A DNA stretch of 64,000 nt from Betaproteobacteria bacterium UKL13-2 (GTDB lineage: Bacteria > Pseudomonadota > Gammaproteobacteria > Burkholderiales > Usitatibacteraceae): the NCBI GenBank assembly GCA_001602455.1, contig CP012157.1, positions 2,661,733-2,725,732 of the forward strand, written 5' to 3'. Below, one piece after another: positions 35,090 to 43,497 of the stretch (positions are counted from its first letter, which is position 1; every line of letters begins with the position of its first letter). The position numbers and the translations under genes were made by a program. Below the pieces are notes generated by a model. That model saw only the letters and a program-made list of their open reading frames with translations. It was not told where the DNA came from and did not search any database.

Positions 35090-35929
35090 TTATACACGTT
35101 GGCCGTCATCGCCGAGGTAAATGTCACGATAGGCCGTATAGGTCGAGATCAAGATTAGCGGAACCACAATCAGCAGCCCTAACAAAAATGGGATTGAACC
35201 CACCACGATGAGCACTAGGAATATGACGCCGTAGAATAAAAACGGTAGGAAATTCTTAAGACAACCGACAAAGCTTTGGGAGATTGCCACCACGGGCGAC
35301 ATGCCGTTGATTGCCACAAGGGCTGGGGCAAACCAAAAAGCCATGATGTACACCGGCACTATCAAGGCTATCGCAATCAGCGACACCAACACTACACCAA
35401 GTCCAGCACTCGCAATCATGGTTGCGATGGCGTTTGTGTCACCACTAAGCATGATTCCAACGGCACCAGAAACCCCAAAAACAACAAAAATCAACACGCC
35501 AATTACGACCATCAGCGCGAGTGGGGCCGCCATATTCAGCAGGCCGAGGATAAGCAGCGGCTTCGCCTGTGGTGCTTTAAAGCCTGCAAAAACATCGGCA
35601 ACTTCGATGGGCTCACCATCAAATTGCTTGTGAGCACTAAGCATCAGCGCGCCGATGAAGAAGCCGAAAAGGGCGGGGCCAAGCAGCAAACCAACCAACG
35701 GCATCCAACCGGCGACAAATCGAAGGATCATGTAGAGCACGACATTGACGACCCAGATGAGCGGTGACAGCGTGAACAGGCGCCATGCAGACATGATCCA
35801 CGCGATTGCTCTCCCAGTCGGCGTTGACCGGCCATTGGGGATGAAGTTAGCGACGACCGACTCGGGCTTGGCCATCAGCACTTCGGTGGTTGGTGCAGCG
35901 TAGGGGTTCTGCGGTTGGTTGTATTCCAC
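35090..35929 (-). CDS. BPSS1780-family multi-pass membrane protein
   Basis: 279 residues. An N-terminal cytoplasmic part with NPYAAP is followed by about six membrane helices (WLFTLSP-type start at AWRLFTLSPLIWV, ending YTAYRDIYLG). This pattern, with DIF/DIYL near the end, is the BPSS1780 family, known mainly from Betaproteobacteria and uncharacterised. It lies 51 bases upstream of the RDD gene and may head that operon. Confidence 0.82.
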   Translation of the reverse strand: MEYNQPQNPYAAPTTEVLMAKPESVVANFIPNGRSTPTGRAIAWIMSAWRLFTLSPLIWVVNVVLYMILRFVAGWMPLVGLLLGPALFGFFIGALMLSAHKQFDGEPIEVADVFAGFKAPQAKPLLILGLLNMAAPLALMVVIGVLIFVVFGVSGAVGIMLSGDTNAIATMIASAGLGVVLVSLIAIALIVPVYIMAFWFAPALVAINGMSPVVAISQSFVGCLKNFLPFLFYGVIFLVLIVVGSIPFLLGLLIVVPLILISTYTAYRDIYLGDDGQRV

Positions 35930-35973
35930 GGTGGCTCCCGGGTTGCGTCAAATTAAGTATCAATGGAAGTTAA

Positions 35974-36148
35974 GGAAGCGCTGATTAAGTTCAGTCCTAA
36001 GCCAGACGACGCGACGAAGTTGGCAAACTCGTAAAAACGTCGACGCGGCATATGGTGATATGTGAGGAGAAGTTTTAGTGCGAGCAGCAGGCGCATCTGG
36101 CAAACGCGGAGGGGAAATGGGCTTAAAGTGGACTTAATCAGAGCTTCG
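35974..36148. mobile_element. MITE-like element
   Basis: GGAAGCGCTGATTAAGTTCA (35974-35993) and the reverse complement of 36129-36148 (CGAAGCTCTGATTAAGTCCA) match at 17 of 20 bases, giving a 175-bp unit with terminal inverted repeats and no open reading frame of note. A clear target duplication is not visible. It sits in the 320-base gap between the BPSS1780 gene and dnaE2; the rest of that gap holds nothing else recognised. Confidence 0.55.
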
Positions 36149-36249
36149 GTAATATACCTTACCGAATACAAGGCGAAGATGGCATTTCATTGGCAGATTT
36201 GATGCTCTTTGGAAATAGATGGGGCGTGATTTTGACCGCCAAATGACCT

Positions 36250-39200
36250 CTACCGAAAATCCCGCGATGTCGTATTGAGATCACCCATCTCACCAGCAAG
36301 CGCACCTAACAATGCTGTCTTGTCTGTCAAATGCCCTGCCACCACATGTACCACTTCACCTTCGCGCTCGACCGTGCCGGCCACTTCCATCAAACGTGAA
36401 AACACCAGCTCCTTGCGCTGCCGCTCGGCTAAGCGCGACCAAACGATTACATTCAGGTAGCCGGTCTCGTCTTCGAGTGTGACAAAGGTGGTGCCATTAG
36501 CGGTTGATGGCCGTTGGCGGCAGGTCACAATGCCAGCGACCCGCACCAACTGGCCGGCTCTTGCCACACGAATCTTGGCCGCTGACCAGCGTGCGCTTTT
36601 ATCAAGTTTGTCTCGTAACAACGCGATGGGATGGCTGCGCAAGGTGAGCCCAAGGGTTTGGTAGTCAGCCACAACATCAGAGGCTTCGGTTGGTGCGCGC
36701 AGTTTGACTTGCCCATGATCGGCAGGCGCCATAAACATGGCCGCATCACGCCCGGTGCCGAGGGCTGACCATAAGGCATGCCTGCGATTGCCGCTAAGGC
36801 TGGTGAAGGCGTCCGCTGCCGCGAGTGCTTTGATATCACCTTCATCAAGTGACGCACGGCGTTTGAGATCGGCGATGTTGATGAAGGCTTTGTGCGATCG
36901 TGCTTCAACAATGCGTGCGGCGGCGGCATCGGAGAGCCCTTGTACGAGGCGCAAACCTAAGCGTAGTTGGGGTGGGCTTTGTGTATATTTTTCGAATACC
37001 AAACCCAAGCATCCACGGGAGTTTTCAGGCATTTTTGCCTGAAACTGCCCGTCAATAGGGGTGTCTACTAAACTGAAAACTTCTAAAAACTGGGTGTCTT
37101 CCCTGCGTAGGCAGGGATCCAATTTCGTATTTTGTTGATGTGCAATCAAAATTGGATCCCCGCCTGCGCGGGGATGACAGTCTTTTGGGGGTTCGAGAAG
37201 TATCCCCTCGTTTGAGACCAATGAAGAATCCACCTCACTCATCATCACATCTACCGGTAGCACCACTACGCCGTGACGACGCACGTCTTGCACAATGGCT
37301 GACGGCGAGTAAAAACCCAGCGGTTGTGAATTCAACAAGCCGCAGGCAAATGCCGCTGGGAAGTGGCATTTGAGATAACACGAGACATATACCAGCAGCG
37401 CAAAACTCGCGGCGTGTGACTCTGGGAATCCGTATTCACCAAAACCTTGTATCTGCCGATAAATTTGCTCGGCGTAATCGCTGGTGTAACCACGCTCCAA
37501 CATGCCGTTAATGAGTTGATCACGGAACGGCTCGATACCGCCTTTGCGTTTCCAGGCCGCCATGGCACGACGCAGACGATCCGCTTCCCCCGGGGTGAAG
37601 CCTGCCGCAATCACGGCGAGTTGCATCACCTGCTCCTGAAAAATTGACACCCCTAGTGTACGTTTTAAGACGCCTTCAACATCTTTGCTCGGGTAACTCA
37701 CCGGTTCGATGCCCGTGCGGCGCTTCAAATACGGATGCACCATGCCGCCCTGAATTGGCCCTGGCCGCACAATCGCCACTTCGATCACCAGGTCGTAGAA
37801 CGTGGCGGGCTTTAAGCGCGGCAGCATCGACATCTGTGCACGTGATTCAATTTGAAATACGCCGATGGTGTCGGCGCGTTGAATCATTTGGTAAGTGTCG
37901 TGATCTTCGGCTGGAATGTCCTGCATACACAATGGCTGCCGGGTGTAGTCACTAATGAGTTGCATTGTCTTGCGCAGGGCGGTCAACATACCCAGCGCCA
38001 AAATATCGACCTTCAAAAGTCCTAACTCGTCCAGATCGTCTTTGTCCCACTGAATGACGGTACGGCTGGGCATGGCGGCGTTCTCAACCGGCACAAGCCG
38101 TGTGAGCTGATCCCGTGCAATCACAAAGCCACCCGAATGCTGTGAGAGATGGCGCGGGAAGCCAACCAATTGATGTGTGAGTGACAACACGGTTTGCATC
38201 AGTGGATTGTCTGGATCAAAACCCGCCTCGCGCAAACGTTCAGGCGCGATGGCGTGACCGTCCCACCACGCGATAGTGCGCGACAAACTATCAACTTGGT
38301 CGAGTGATAACCCAAGCACTTTACCCATATCGCGGATTGCACCTTTTGGTCGATAGGTAAAAAGTGCGGCGGTTAATGCGGTGCGATGGCGGCCATATTT
38401 TTCATACAGATACTGAATCACCTCTTCACGACGTTCGTGCTCAAAATCGACATCGATATCCGGCGGCTCGTTGCGCTCACGCGAAATAAATCGTTCAAAC
38501 AAGAGCTGCATGCGCGAGGGATCGACTTCGGTAATGCCCAAGCAATAACAGACCGCTGAGTTGGCAGCCGAGCCACGCCCCTGACACAAGATGCCACGGG
38601 CACGCGCAAATAAAACGATGTCATAGATCGTCAAAAAATAGGCTTCGTAATTAAGGTCCGAAATTAATTTGAGTTCATGCTCGATCTGTTTCACCACAAT
38701 CGGTGGATGTTGTCTGCCGTAGCGCTGGTCAAGACCTTGGTAGGTGACACGACGTAGATAACTCTCTGGCGTATCCCCCTCTGGCACAACTTCGCGCGGA
38801 TATTCATAACGTAATTCATCGAGCGAAAAATCACACATCGAGGCAATACGTGCGGCTTCCAGCAACATAGTCACGGGGTATTCACGCAAAAGACGCGTTA
38901 TCGTTTTGAGATGTGATTCGGTATTGGGTGATGCCGCAAAACCTAATTGGTCAACCGTCGTTTTATGATGTACCGCTGCCAGCGCATCGAGCAGTGGCTT
39001 ACGTGAACGAATATGCAAATCTACAAACGGTGTTGCGGCAATCGGTAGATCGACAGCCTTCGCAAGGAATTCAATATGTATCTTTTCGTCGATATCGTCA
39101 GCCGAAAATTGCCTCGAATAACCCAGCCATAAGCGATCCGCACATACCGCCTTCAACTGCCGTAACACCTCTATGACAGGTGAATCAGATGGGGCGGATG

Positions 39201-39636
39201 GGGTGGATGGGACGGATGGGAGAAAGACATCCATGAGATCGGGCAACACGACCACCAGACATTCACCAATTGACGCCGGTGTATGCAGCAAATCCGCAAG
39301 TAACAATTGATATTGGCCTTTGCTGGAGCGGCGTCTGGACAGTGTGATGAGCTCACTCAGATTGCCGTAGCCGTCTCTCGATGTGGCGAGTAACAGGATG
39401 CGACGAATCGAGGGGACATCATCAATTCTGAACGCTGCCCCAATGACGAGTTGGATACCACAGTCTTTTGCCGCCACATGGGCGCGGACCAAACCCGAAA
39501 CGCTGCATTCGTCGGTGATCGCGATAGCCTTGTAGTTAAGCCGCGCCGCTTCTGTGACTAATTCCTCAGGATGTGACGCGCCGCGCAGAAATGTGAAATT
39601 GCTGGTGACATTAAGGGCGGCATATCCGGGAACCAT
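36250..39636 (-). CDS. dnaE2: Error-prone DNA polymerase ImuC/DnaE2
   Basis: 1128 residues, C-family polymerase for SOS mutagenesis. N-terminal PHP domain (SNFTFLRGASHPEELV), the catalytic acidic pair in PPDIDVDFEHERR, FPESHAASFALLVYVSCYLK and a C-terminal OB-fold (GIVTCRQRPSTANGTTFVTLE). It is about 50-80 residues longer than usual because a palindromic repeat is inserted in frame near residues 800-870 (CHPRAGGDP...). Last gene of the imuA-imuB-dnaE2 operon, 39 bases after imuB. Confidence 0.95.
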   Translation of the reverse strand: MVPGYAALNVTSNFTFLRGASHPEELVTEAARLNYKAIAITDECSVSGLVRAHVAAKDCGIQLVIGAAFRIDDVPSIRRILLLATSRDGYGNLSELITLSRRRSSKGQYQLLLADLLHTPASIGECLVVVLPDLMDVFLPSVPSTPSAPSDSPVIEVLRQLKAVCADRLWLGYSRQFSADDIDEKIHIEFLAKAVDLPIAATPFVDLHIRSRKPLLDALAAVHHKTTVDQLGFAASPNTESHLKTITRLLREYPVTMLLEAARIASMCDFSLDELRYEYPREVVPEGDTPESYLRRVTYQGLDQRYGRQHPPIVVKQIEHELKLISDLNYEAYFLTIYDIVLFARARGILCQGRGSAANSAVCYCLGITEVDPSRMQLLFERFISRERNEPPDIDVDFEHERREEVIQYLYEKYGRHRTALTAALFTYRPKGAIRDMGKVLGLSLDQVDSLSRTIAWWDGHAIAPERLREAGFDPDNPLMQTVLSLTHQLVGFPRHLSQHSGGFVIARDQLTRLVPVENAAMPSRTVIQWDKDDLDELGLLKVDILALGMLTALRKTMQLISDYTRQPLCMQDIPAEDHDTYQMIQRADTIGVFQIESRAQMSMLPRLKPATFYDLVIEVAIVRPGPIQGGMVHPYLKRRTGIEPVSYPSKDVEGVLKRTLGVSIFQEQVMQLAVIAAGFTPGEADRLRRAMAAWKRKGGIEPFRDQLINGMLERGYTSDYAEQIYRQIQGFGEYGFPESHAASFALLVYVSCYLKCHFPAAFACGLLNSQPLGFYSPSAIVQDVRRHGVVVLPVDVMMSEVDSSLVSNEGILLEPPKDCHPRAGGDPILIAHQQNTKLDPCLRREDTQFLEVFSLVDTPIDGQFQAKMPENSRGCLGLVFEKYTQSPPQLRLGLRLVQGLSDAAAARIVEARSHKAFINIADLKRRASLDEGDIKALAAADAFTSLSGNRRHALWSALGTGRDAAMFMAPADHGQVKLRAPTEASDVVADYQTLGLTLRSHPIALLRDKLDKSARWSAAKIRVARAGQLVRVAGIVTCRQRPSTANGTTFVTLEDETGYLNVIVWSRLAERQRKELVFSRLMEVAGTVEREGEVVHVVAGHLTDKTALLGALAGEMGDLNTTSRDFR
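37005..37179. repeat. Palindromic repeat inserted in frame in dnaE2
   Basis: Two parts. 37095-37179 is an 85-bp palindrome whose arms (TGTC...GGGATCCAATTT) match at about 27 of 31 bases; it encodes CHPRAGGDP and the mirrored LDPCLRRE on the dnaE2 strand, phrases typical of bacterial palindromic repeats. 37005-37090 is a hairpin unit (CAGGCATTTTTGCCTG, then AACTGCCCGTCAATAGG and AACTTCTAAAAAC) that is also found near 48575 and, in part, near 26010. Confidence 0.8.
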
Positions 39637-39675
39637 GGGCGACTAATAAAAATAACAACGGCTGTATCAAACGCA

Positions 39676-41217
39676 TTACGCGAACAAGCCGTGCAAATAC
39701 CACTGACGCCCGAATCGGTAGTCGCGATAAATCCAACACACCTCTTGCTGCGGGTTTTGTGCAACAAAATAATCGCGTGCAACAGGTTTCCCGTCCCACC
39801 AACCGGTTTCAATACGCTCCGGCCCGGTGAGCAGCGTTAATGGCCCGTGATATTGAGGCACGTCGCTGCCAACCAATGCACGCGGCTCACGCAATATCCA
39901 GCTCGGGCGACGGCCAACGGTTGCTCTGCGGGCAGCGGTTGCTGAAGAAGTCGCCGCAGAAGAATAGTGGCGAGATTGGCGTTGTCTAATCTGCCCGGAT
40001 GCCGCCGCGACCGGGTTGGTATCGATCCGTTTACGCCATGCAAATTCAGGCCGATGGTCGTTATTCACTTCAACCTGGTACACCGCCTTTTCACCCAACC
40101 TTGCAGCAAGTCGATCCATCAAATTGCTAACCGACTCTTGTTTGTTTGCCAGCGAATTTCTTAGCAGGTTGTTGGTCTCGGCAAGATAAGGACAGAACTG
40201 ATCAGCTTGAATAGACATTTCGACTACGGTTGCCGCAAGATCGGCGCGCGCGAATTTTTCGCGTAGCAGTCGCAACCAATGGCTGGCATGACGTGCGGGT
40301 TCACGTGCTCCCAAGGTAATTTGCGTTGTGGCGTTACGCCCATGTTTTAGTGTCACAACCGCGGTTTGTGTGGCGGCACCACGCGCACGCAAAAATCCTT
40401 CCATTTCAACAAACATCGCTTCCGCAAACGGCATCAGCCGCTCACTCTCATGTATCTCAAATAAAAACTCGCGCTCGCTCGTGAAGTTTTCCGGCAAAAC
40501 AATGTACTGACGAGGGTCACCGGCTAAGCCGCGTGCACGATCTAAATCGTTCAACACCGTATCTCCAAACCGTTGCTGCAAACCGTGGCGTGGCAACTGA
40601 TATAAGTCTTTGATACGTGTCAGGCCAAGGGTGGCGAGTGTATTGATCGTCTCGTGCGGCCAGTTAAACAAAGCCAGCGGCACATCCGCCAAGCGCTCAG
40701 ATAGCTGGCTGACATCGCGGCACATACGCGTCGATGGCTGGTATTGCGTCAATCGGGCCAATAACTGCGCGGCCATCGGCGTCGGCGCGATCCCTACCAG
40801 CGCCTGAAAGCCCTGGGTACGAACCGTACGTCTGACTTCGCCGATCAACTGTGTAATACCGCCAAACAACGTCATGGTGGTGGATACCTCAAGCACAATG
40901 CCGTGCGAAGCCTGATCAACGGTGACCGAAGGCGTGAACTGCGCAAGCTGAATCGCAAGACGCCGTAAGGCAGACTCTTCTTTATCCAAGGTGCGCGGTA
41001 ATGCGGTTAATGTGCCACATACACCTCGTGCGGCGGCTAATGCCATGCCGGGTTTTAGTCCCGCTTCACGCGCAGCAGAGTTGAGGGCGTATAAGGTAGG
41101 CCGTTGTGCGGGGCCTGCGTGAATCACGAGTGGCAAGCTCGATAATAGCGTCTCACCATGACCACGAGAAACACAGTCAATAGCCAACTGGGGGAAGTGC
41201 AGTGCAATCCAAAACAT
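39676..41217 (-). CDS. imuB: ImuB, inactive Y-family polymerase-like protein
   Basis: 513 residues. The Y-family N-terminus is changed to MFWIALHFPQLAIDCV, lacking the catalytic Asp-x-Asp of active polymerases, as known for ImuB. Helix-hairpin-helix and little-finger parts follow (ALFNWPHETINTLATLGLTR). The C-terminal part ends with a WYLHGLFA motif that recruits partners. ImuB bridges the beta clamp, ImuA and ImuC. Sits between imuA (11-base gap) and dnaE2. Confidence 0.92.
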   Translation of the reverse strand: MFWIALHFPQLAIDCVSRGHGETLLSSLPLVIHAGPAQRPTLYALNSAAREAGLKPGMALAAARGVCGTLTALPRTLDKEESALRRLAIQLAQFTPSVTVDQASHGIVLEVSTTMTLFGGITQLIGEVRRTVRTQGFQALVGIAPTPMAAQLLARLTQYQPSTRMCRDVSQLSERLADVPLALFNWPHETINTLATLGLTRIKDLYQLPRHGLQQRFGDTVLNDLDRARGLAGDPRQYIVLPENFTSEREFLFEIHESERLMPFAEAMFVEMEGFLRARGAATQTAVVTLKHGRNATTQITLGAREPARHASHWLRLLREKFARADLAATVVEMSIQADQFCPYLAETNNLLRNSLANKQESVSNLMDRLAARLGEKAVYQVEVNNDHRPEFAWRKRIDTNPVAAASGQIRQRQSRHYSSAATSSATAARRATVGRRPSWILREPRALVGSDVPQYHGPLTLLTGPERIETGWWDGKPVARDYFVAQNPQQEVCWIYRDYRFGRQWYLHGLFA

Positions 41218-41228
41218 AGTGTGCTCCT

Positions 41229-42194
41229 CTAACGATCTGGTGCCATTGAACGAGATCTCACTGGCGCATCATGTCCGTTAATGACTGTCTGGCCGAATGT
41301 ACGGCCGAGCCATTCGCGTAACGGTGTGGGTGGTAAATGTGGTGGCGAATATGGCGACAAATACGGTGGAGAATGCGGCGGTAACGAAGTCGGCCTTGAT
41401 GTCGCAGGCTTGGTTGTGATGGGTCGCCTAGCAGAAGTCAGGCATGGCAAATCACGATGGCGTAGCTCAACTAACTTGTTGGGCGGCAAGCCACGACGTT
41501 TGAGAATATTCAGCATCAGCCCGCCATCCTCACTGGCCGTGAGTTTGATACGCAACGAAGCAGGCGAGGCATGTTGGGCAAACACGGTGGGGCGCATCAA
41601 CCAACAGATTGCGCCACCGGTCACGGCAGCGTGTTTTAAGCGGCGTAATGACGTGTTTGCAATCGCGGATGCCGTCCAAATACAAACACACTCAACCGCA
41701 CCGCTGGCTAAAGATTGTTCAGCCGCCCAAAATGCATCTTCAACACGCGCATCTTTGGTCGGCGCATCTTTGTTTCCTGTATCAACGATAAACAATCTAT
41801 TCAAATCGATACCGGCATCCTCAAGTGCGGGTGCGTAGGGAACATATGGCGGCGCAATCCAGATACAACGTCCAGCGGTCGGGATGGTCTTGATAGTTTG
41901 TACATGATGTCGATGTGGTTGATGCCGCCCCTGAAGTTGGGCAATGGCGGGCAGCAACAACGAAAGCTCACCCATGCCACAACCATCACACAGAATCTCA
42001 GCCAAATCCGCCTTGGACCACCCATGCCCGATAAGTGCGTCATCGAGTTGCGTAAACCCCGTCTTTATTCCCTTCCCCGATGCCACTCCGCCAAGCGTGT
42101 GTCCATCGTCACCAATACGAAATACGCCAAGCGCGGCCATGTTCGGCAACGATTGAACGATTGAAGCATTGGTTGGCGGCACGTGGGAAGACAT
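41229..42194 (-). CDS. imuA: ImuA, RecA-like SOS mutagenesis protein
   Basis: 321 residues. RecA/SulA-related core: TGFTQLDDALIGHGWSKADL (RecA-type start), LLLPAIAQLQG and CIWIAPPYVPYAPALEDAGID, as in ImuA proteins. Walker A is degraded. The C-terminus is proline-rich with short repeats (SPPYLSPYSPPHLPP). A perfect LexA box lies about 107 bases upstream of the start, so the cassette is SOS controlled. Confidence 0.9.
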   Translation of the reverse strand: MSSHVPPTNASIVQSLPNMAALGVFRIGDDGHTLGGVASGKGIKTGFTQLDDALIGHGWSKADLAEILCDGCGMGELSLLLPAIAQLQGRHQPHRHHVQTIKTIPTAGRCIWIAPPYVPYAPALEDAGIDLNRLFIVDTGNKDAPTKDARVEDAFWAAEQSLASGAVECVCIWTASAIANTSLRRLKHAAVTGGAICWLMRPTVFAQHASPASLRIKLTASEDGGLMLNILKRRGLPPNKLVELRHRDLPCLTSARRPITTKPATSRPTSLPPHSPPYLSPYSPPHLPPTPLREWLGRTFGQTVINGHDAPVRSRSMAPDR

Positions 42195-42260
42195 AGAATT
42201 TGCGGTTGGATCAGTACAGGCGGTAGCCGCGCAAGAGAGGATCTCTTGCAGGACTCTTTT

Positions 42261-42292
42261 GGCGAAAACTTTGGCGAAAACTTTGGCGAAAA
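42261..42292. repeat. 12-bp tandem repeat in the imuA leader
   Basis: GGCGAAAACTTT at 42261 and 42273, plus GGCGAAAA at 42285. It lies between the LexA box and the imuA start, in the presumed 5' untranslated region. Confidence 0.85.
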
Positions 42293-42300
42293 TATAGTTG

Positions 42301-42316
42301 CTGTATATAAATACAG
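42301..42316 (-). promoter_or_regulatory. LexA (SOS) box for imuA-imuB-dnaE2
   Basis: CTGTATATAAATACAG is a perfect CTGT-N8-ACAG operator with an AT-rich centre, 107 bases before the imuA start codon. Confidence 0.92.
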
Positions 42317-42453
42317 TATACGACGCTCTTTGTTAAAAGCAAGCCTGCAAGAAAATGTTTCGCCATAACTAACCAAGCTGCTGGTTTTCTTCCGTGTTTT
42401 TCAGCCCTCACCGCTCAGTTTGCGCAGTGTCTGCCAACAAATAGTGATGAACG

Positions 42454-42490
42454 GGCTAACCCGAATATTTCATGGGTCGCCCGGCCGCTT
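42454..42490. repeat. Dispersed intergenic repeat, copy C (head only)
   Basis: GCTAACCCGAATATTTCATG followed by GGTCGCCCGGCCGCTT: the head block of the family without the later TTGCCTCTGAACG part. Located 36 bases before the cyclase-FHA gene. Confidence 0.65.
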
Positions 42491-42525
42491 GGGGGTAACA
42501 TCACAGAAATAGCGAATCCAGCGAA

Positions 42526-43446
42526 ATGACCAGAACACATACAAACATGACAGTTCTGTTTGCCGATATCACCGGCAGCACCGAGCTGTTCGGCACAGTC
42601 GGTGATAGCGTTGCGCGCCGTATCGAACGGGCCTGGCTGGATCAAGTCACTGCCCTGCTGCCGGGCTTTGCCGGGCGCCTCGTGAAAACCATCGGCGATG
42701 AAGCAATGTGTGTGTTCCCGGACGCAGATCAGGCCGTGCTTGCCGCGAGCGCTATACAGGCCAGTGTGACCGCAAATCCGCCGCAAGGCCACTCCATCGA
42801 GCTACATATGGGTCTGCATGCGGGCGATGTCATGGTTGAAAAACATGACGTCTTCGGCAACACCGTCAACATTGCGGCTTACTTGGCGGCAGTAGCACTA
42901 CCCCAGCAAATTGCGATTACAGATTCCACCTACGCCATGCTGTCTGCCGCGCTAAAGGCGGTGACGCGGCCGATTTTTCGAACGGTGCTTAAAGGGCAGA
43001 CGATCACATCCACCATCTATCAGGTGTTGTGGAAAAAAGAAAACCCCGACCTGACGGACAGTTTTTTCTCCGTGCGCCAGACACCGCTGCTACCGGGTGA
43101 CAATGGTGGACTGCTGCTGAAGTATGCTGATCAACTCATACACCTGAATCATCAGCAGACAAGAATCAGCCTCGGCCGCGCAGTCAGTTGCGACATCGTG
43201 ATTGATGACCGCTACGCATCACGCGAACACGCCACCGTCGAACTCGATGGTATGAATTTTTATCTCTTAGACCGCAGTATCAACGGCACCTACATTGCCT
43301 TTGATCACCGTCCGGAAATCAGCGTATTGCGACGCGATGTATTACTGGATGGTGGGGGAAAAATTTCGCTTGGCCGCGCATTTCAGGAAGACCCTAAACA
43401 CGTCATCGAGTTTTCCTACGATAGGCGGTCAATGTTTCGCGTATAG
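42526..43446 (+). CDS. Class III nucleotide cyclase domain fused to an FHA domain
   Basis: 306 residues. The N-terminal class III cyclase domain has TVLFADITGSTELF with the metal Asp, TIGDEAMCVFPDADQA, HMGLHAGDVMVE and a NTVNIAAYLA segment. The C-terminal half (about 215-290) is an FHA phosphothreonine-binding domain: SLGRAVSCDIVID, YASREHATVE and SINGTYI. Such proteins link cAMP or cGMP production to protein phosphorylation. Some catalytic residues (for example the transition-state Arg) are not certain, so activity is open. Flanked on both sides by repeat copies. Confidence 0.88.
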   Translation: MTRTHTNMTVLFADITGSTELFGTVGDSVARRIERAWLDQVTALLPGFAGRLVKTIGDEAMCVFPDADQAVLAASAIQASVTANPPQGHSIELHMGLHAGDVMVEKHDVFGNTVNIAAYLAAVALPQQIAITDSTYAMLSAALKAVTRPIFRTVLKGQTITSTIYQVLWKKENPDLTDSFFSVRQTPLLPGDNGGLLLKYADQLIHLNHQQTRISLGRAVSCDIVIDDRYASREHATVELDGMNFYLLDRSINGTYIAFDHRPEISVLRRDVLLDGGGKISLGRAFQEDPKHVIEFSYDRRSMFRV

Positions 43447-43449
43447 CGA

Positions 43450-43497
43450 CACCCATCACCCGCTTTCGAACGCGCCCCCAAGAAATATTCAGGCTAG
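43450..43497. repeat. Dispersed intergenic repeat, copy D
   Basis: ATCACCCGCTTTCGAACGCG and CCCCC then AAGAAATATTCAGGCTAG, the reverse orientation of the head block with an alternative GCGTTCGAAAGCGGGTGA tail, as in copy G. Its CTAG supplies the stop codon of the gamma-glutamyltransferase gene. Confidence 0.7.

Noticed and set aside
35953-36171. 72-codon open frame upstream of dnaE2
   Set aside because: It coincides with the MITE-like element and has no similarity to a known protein.
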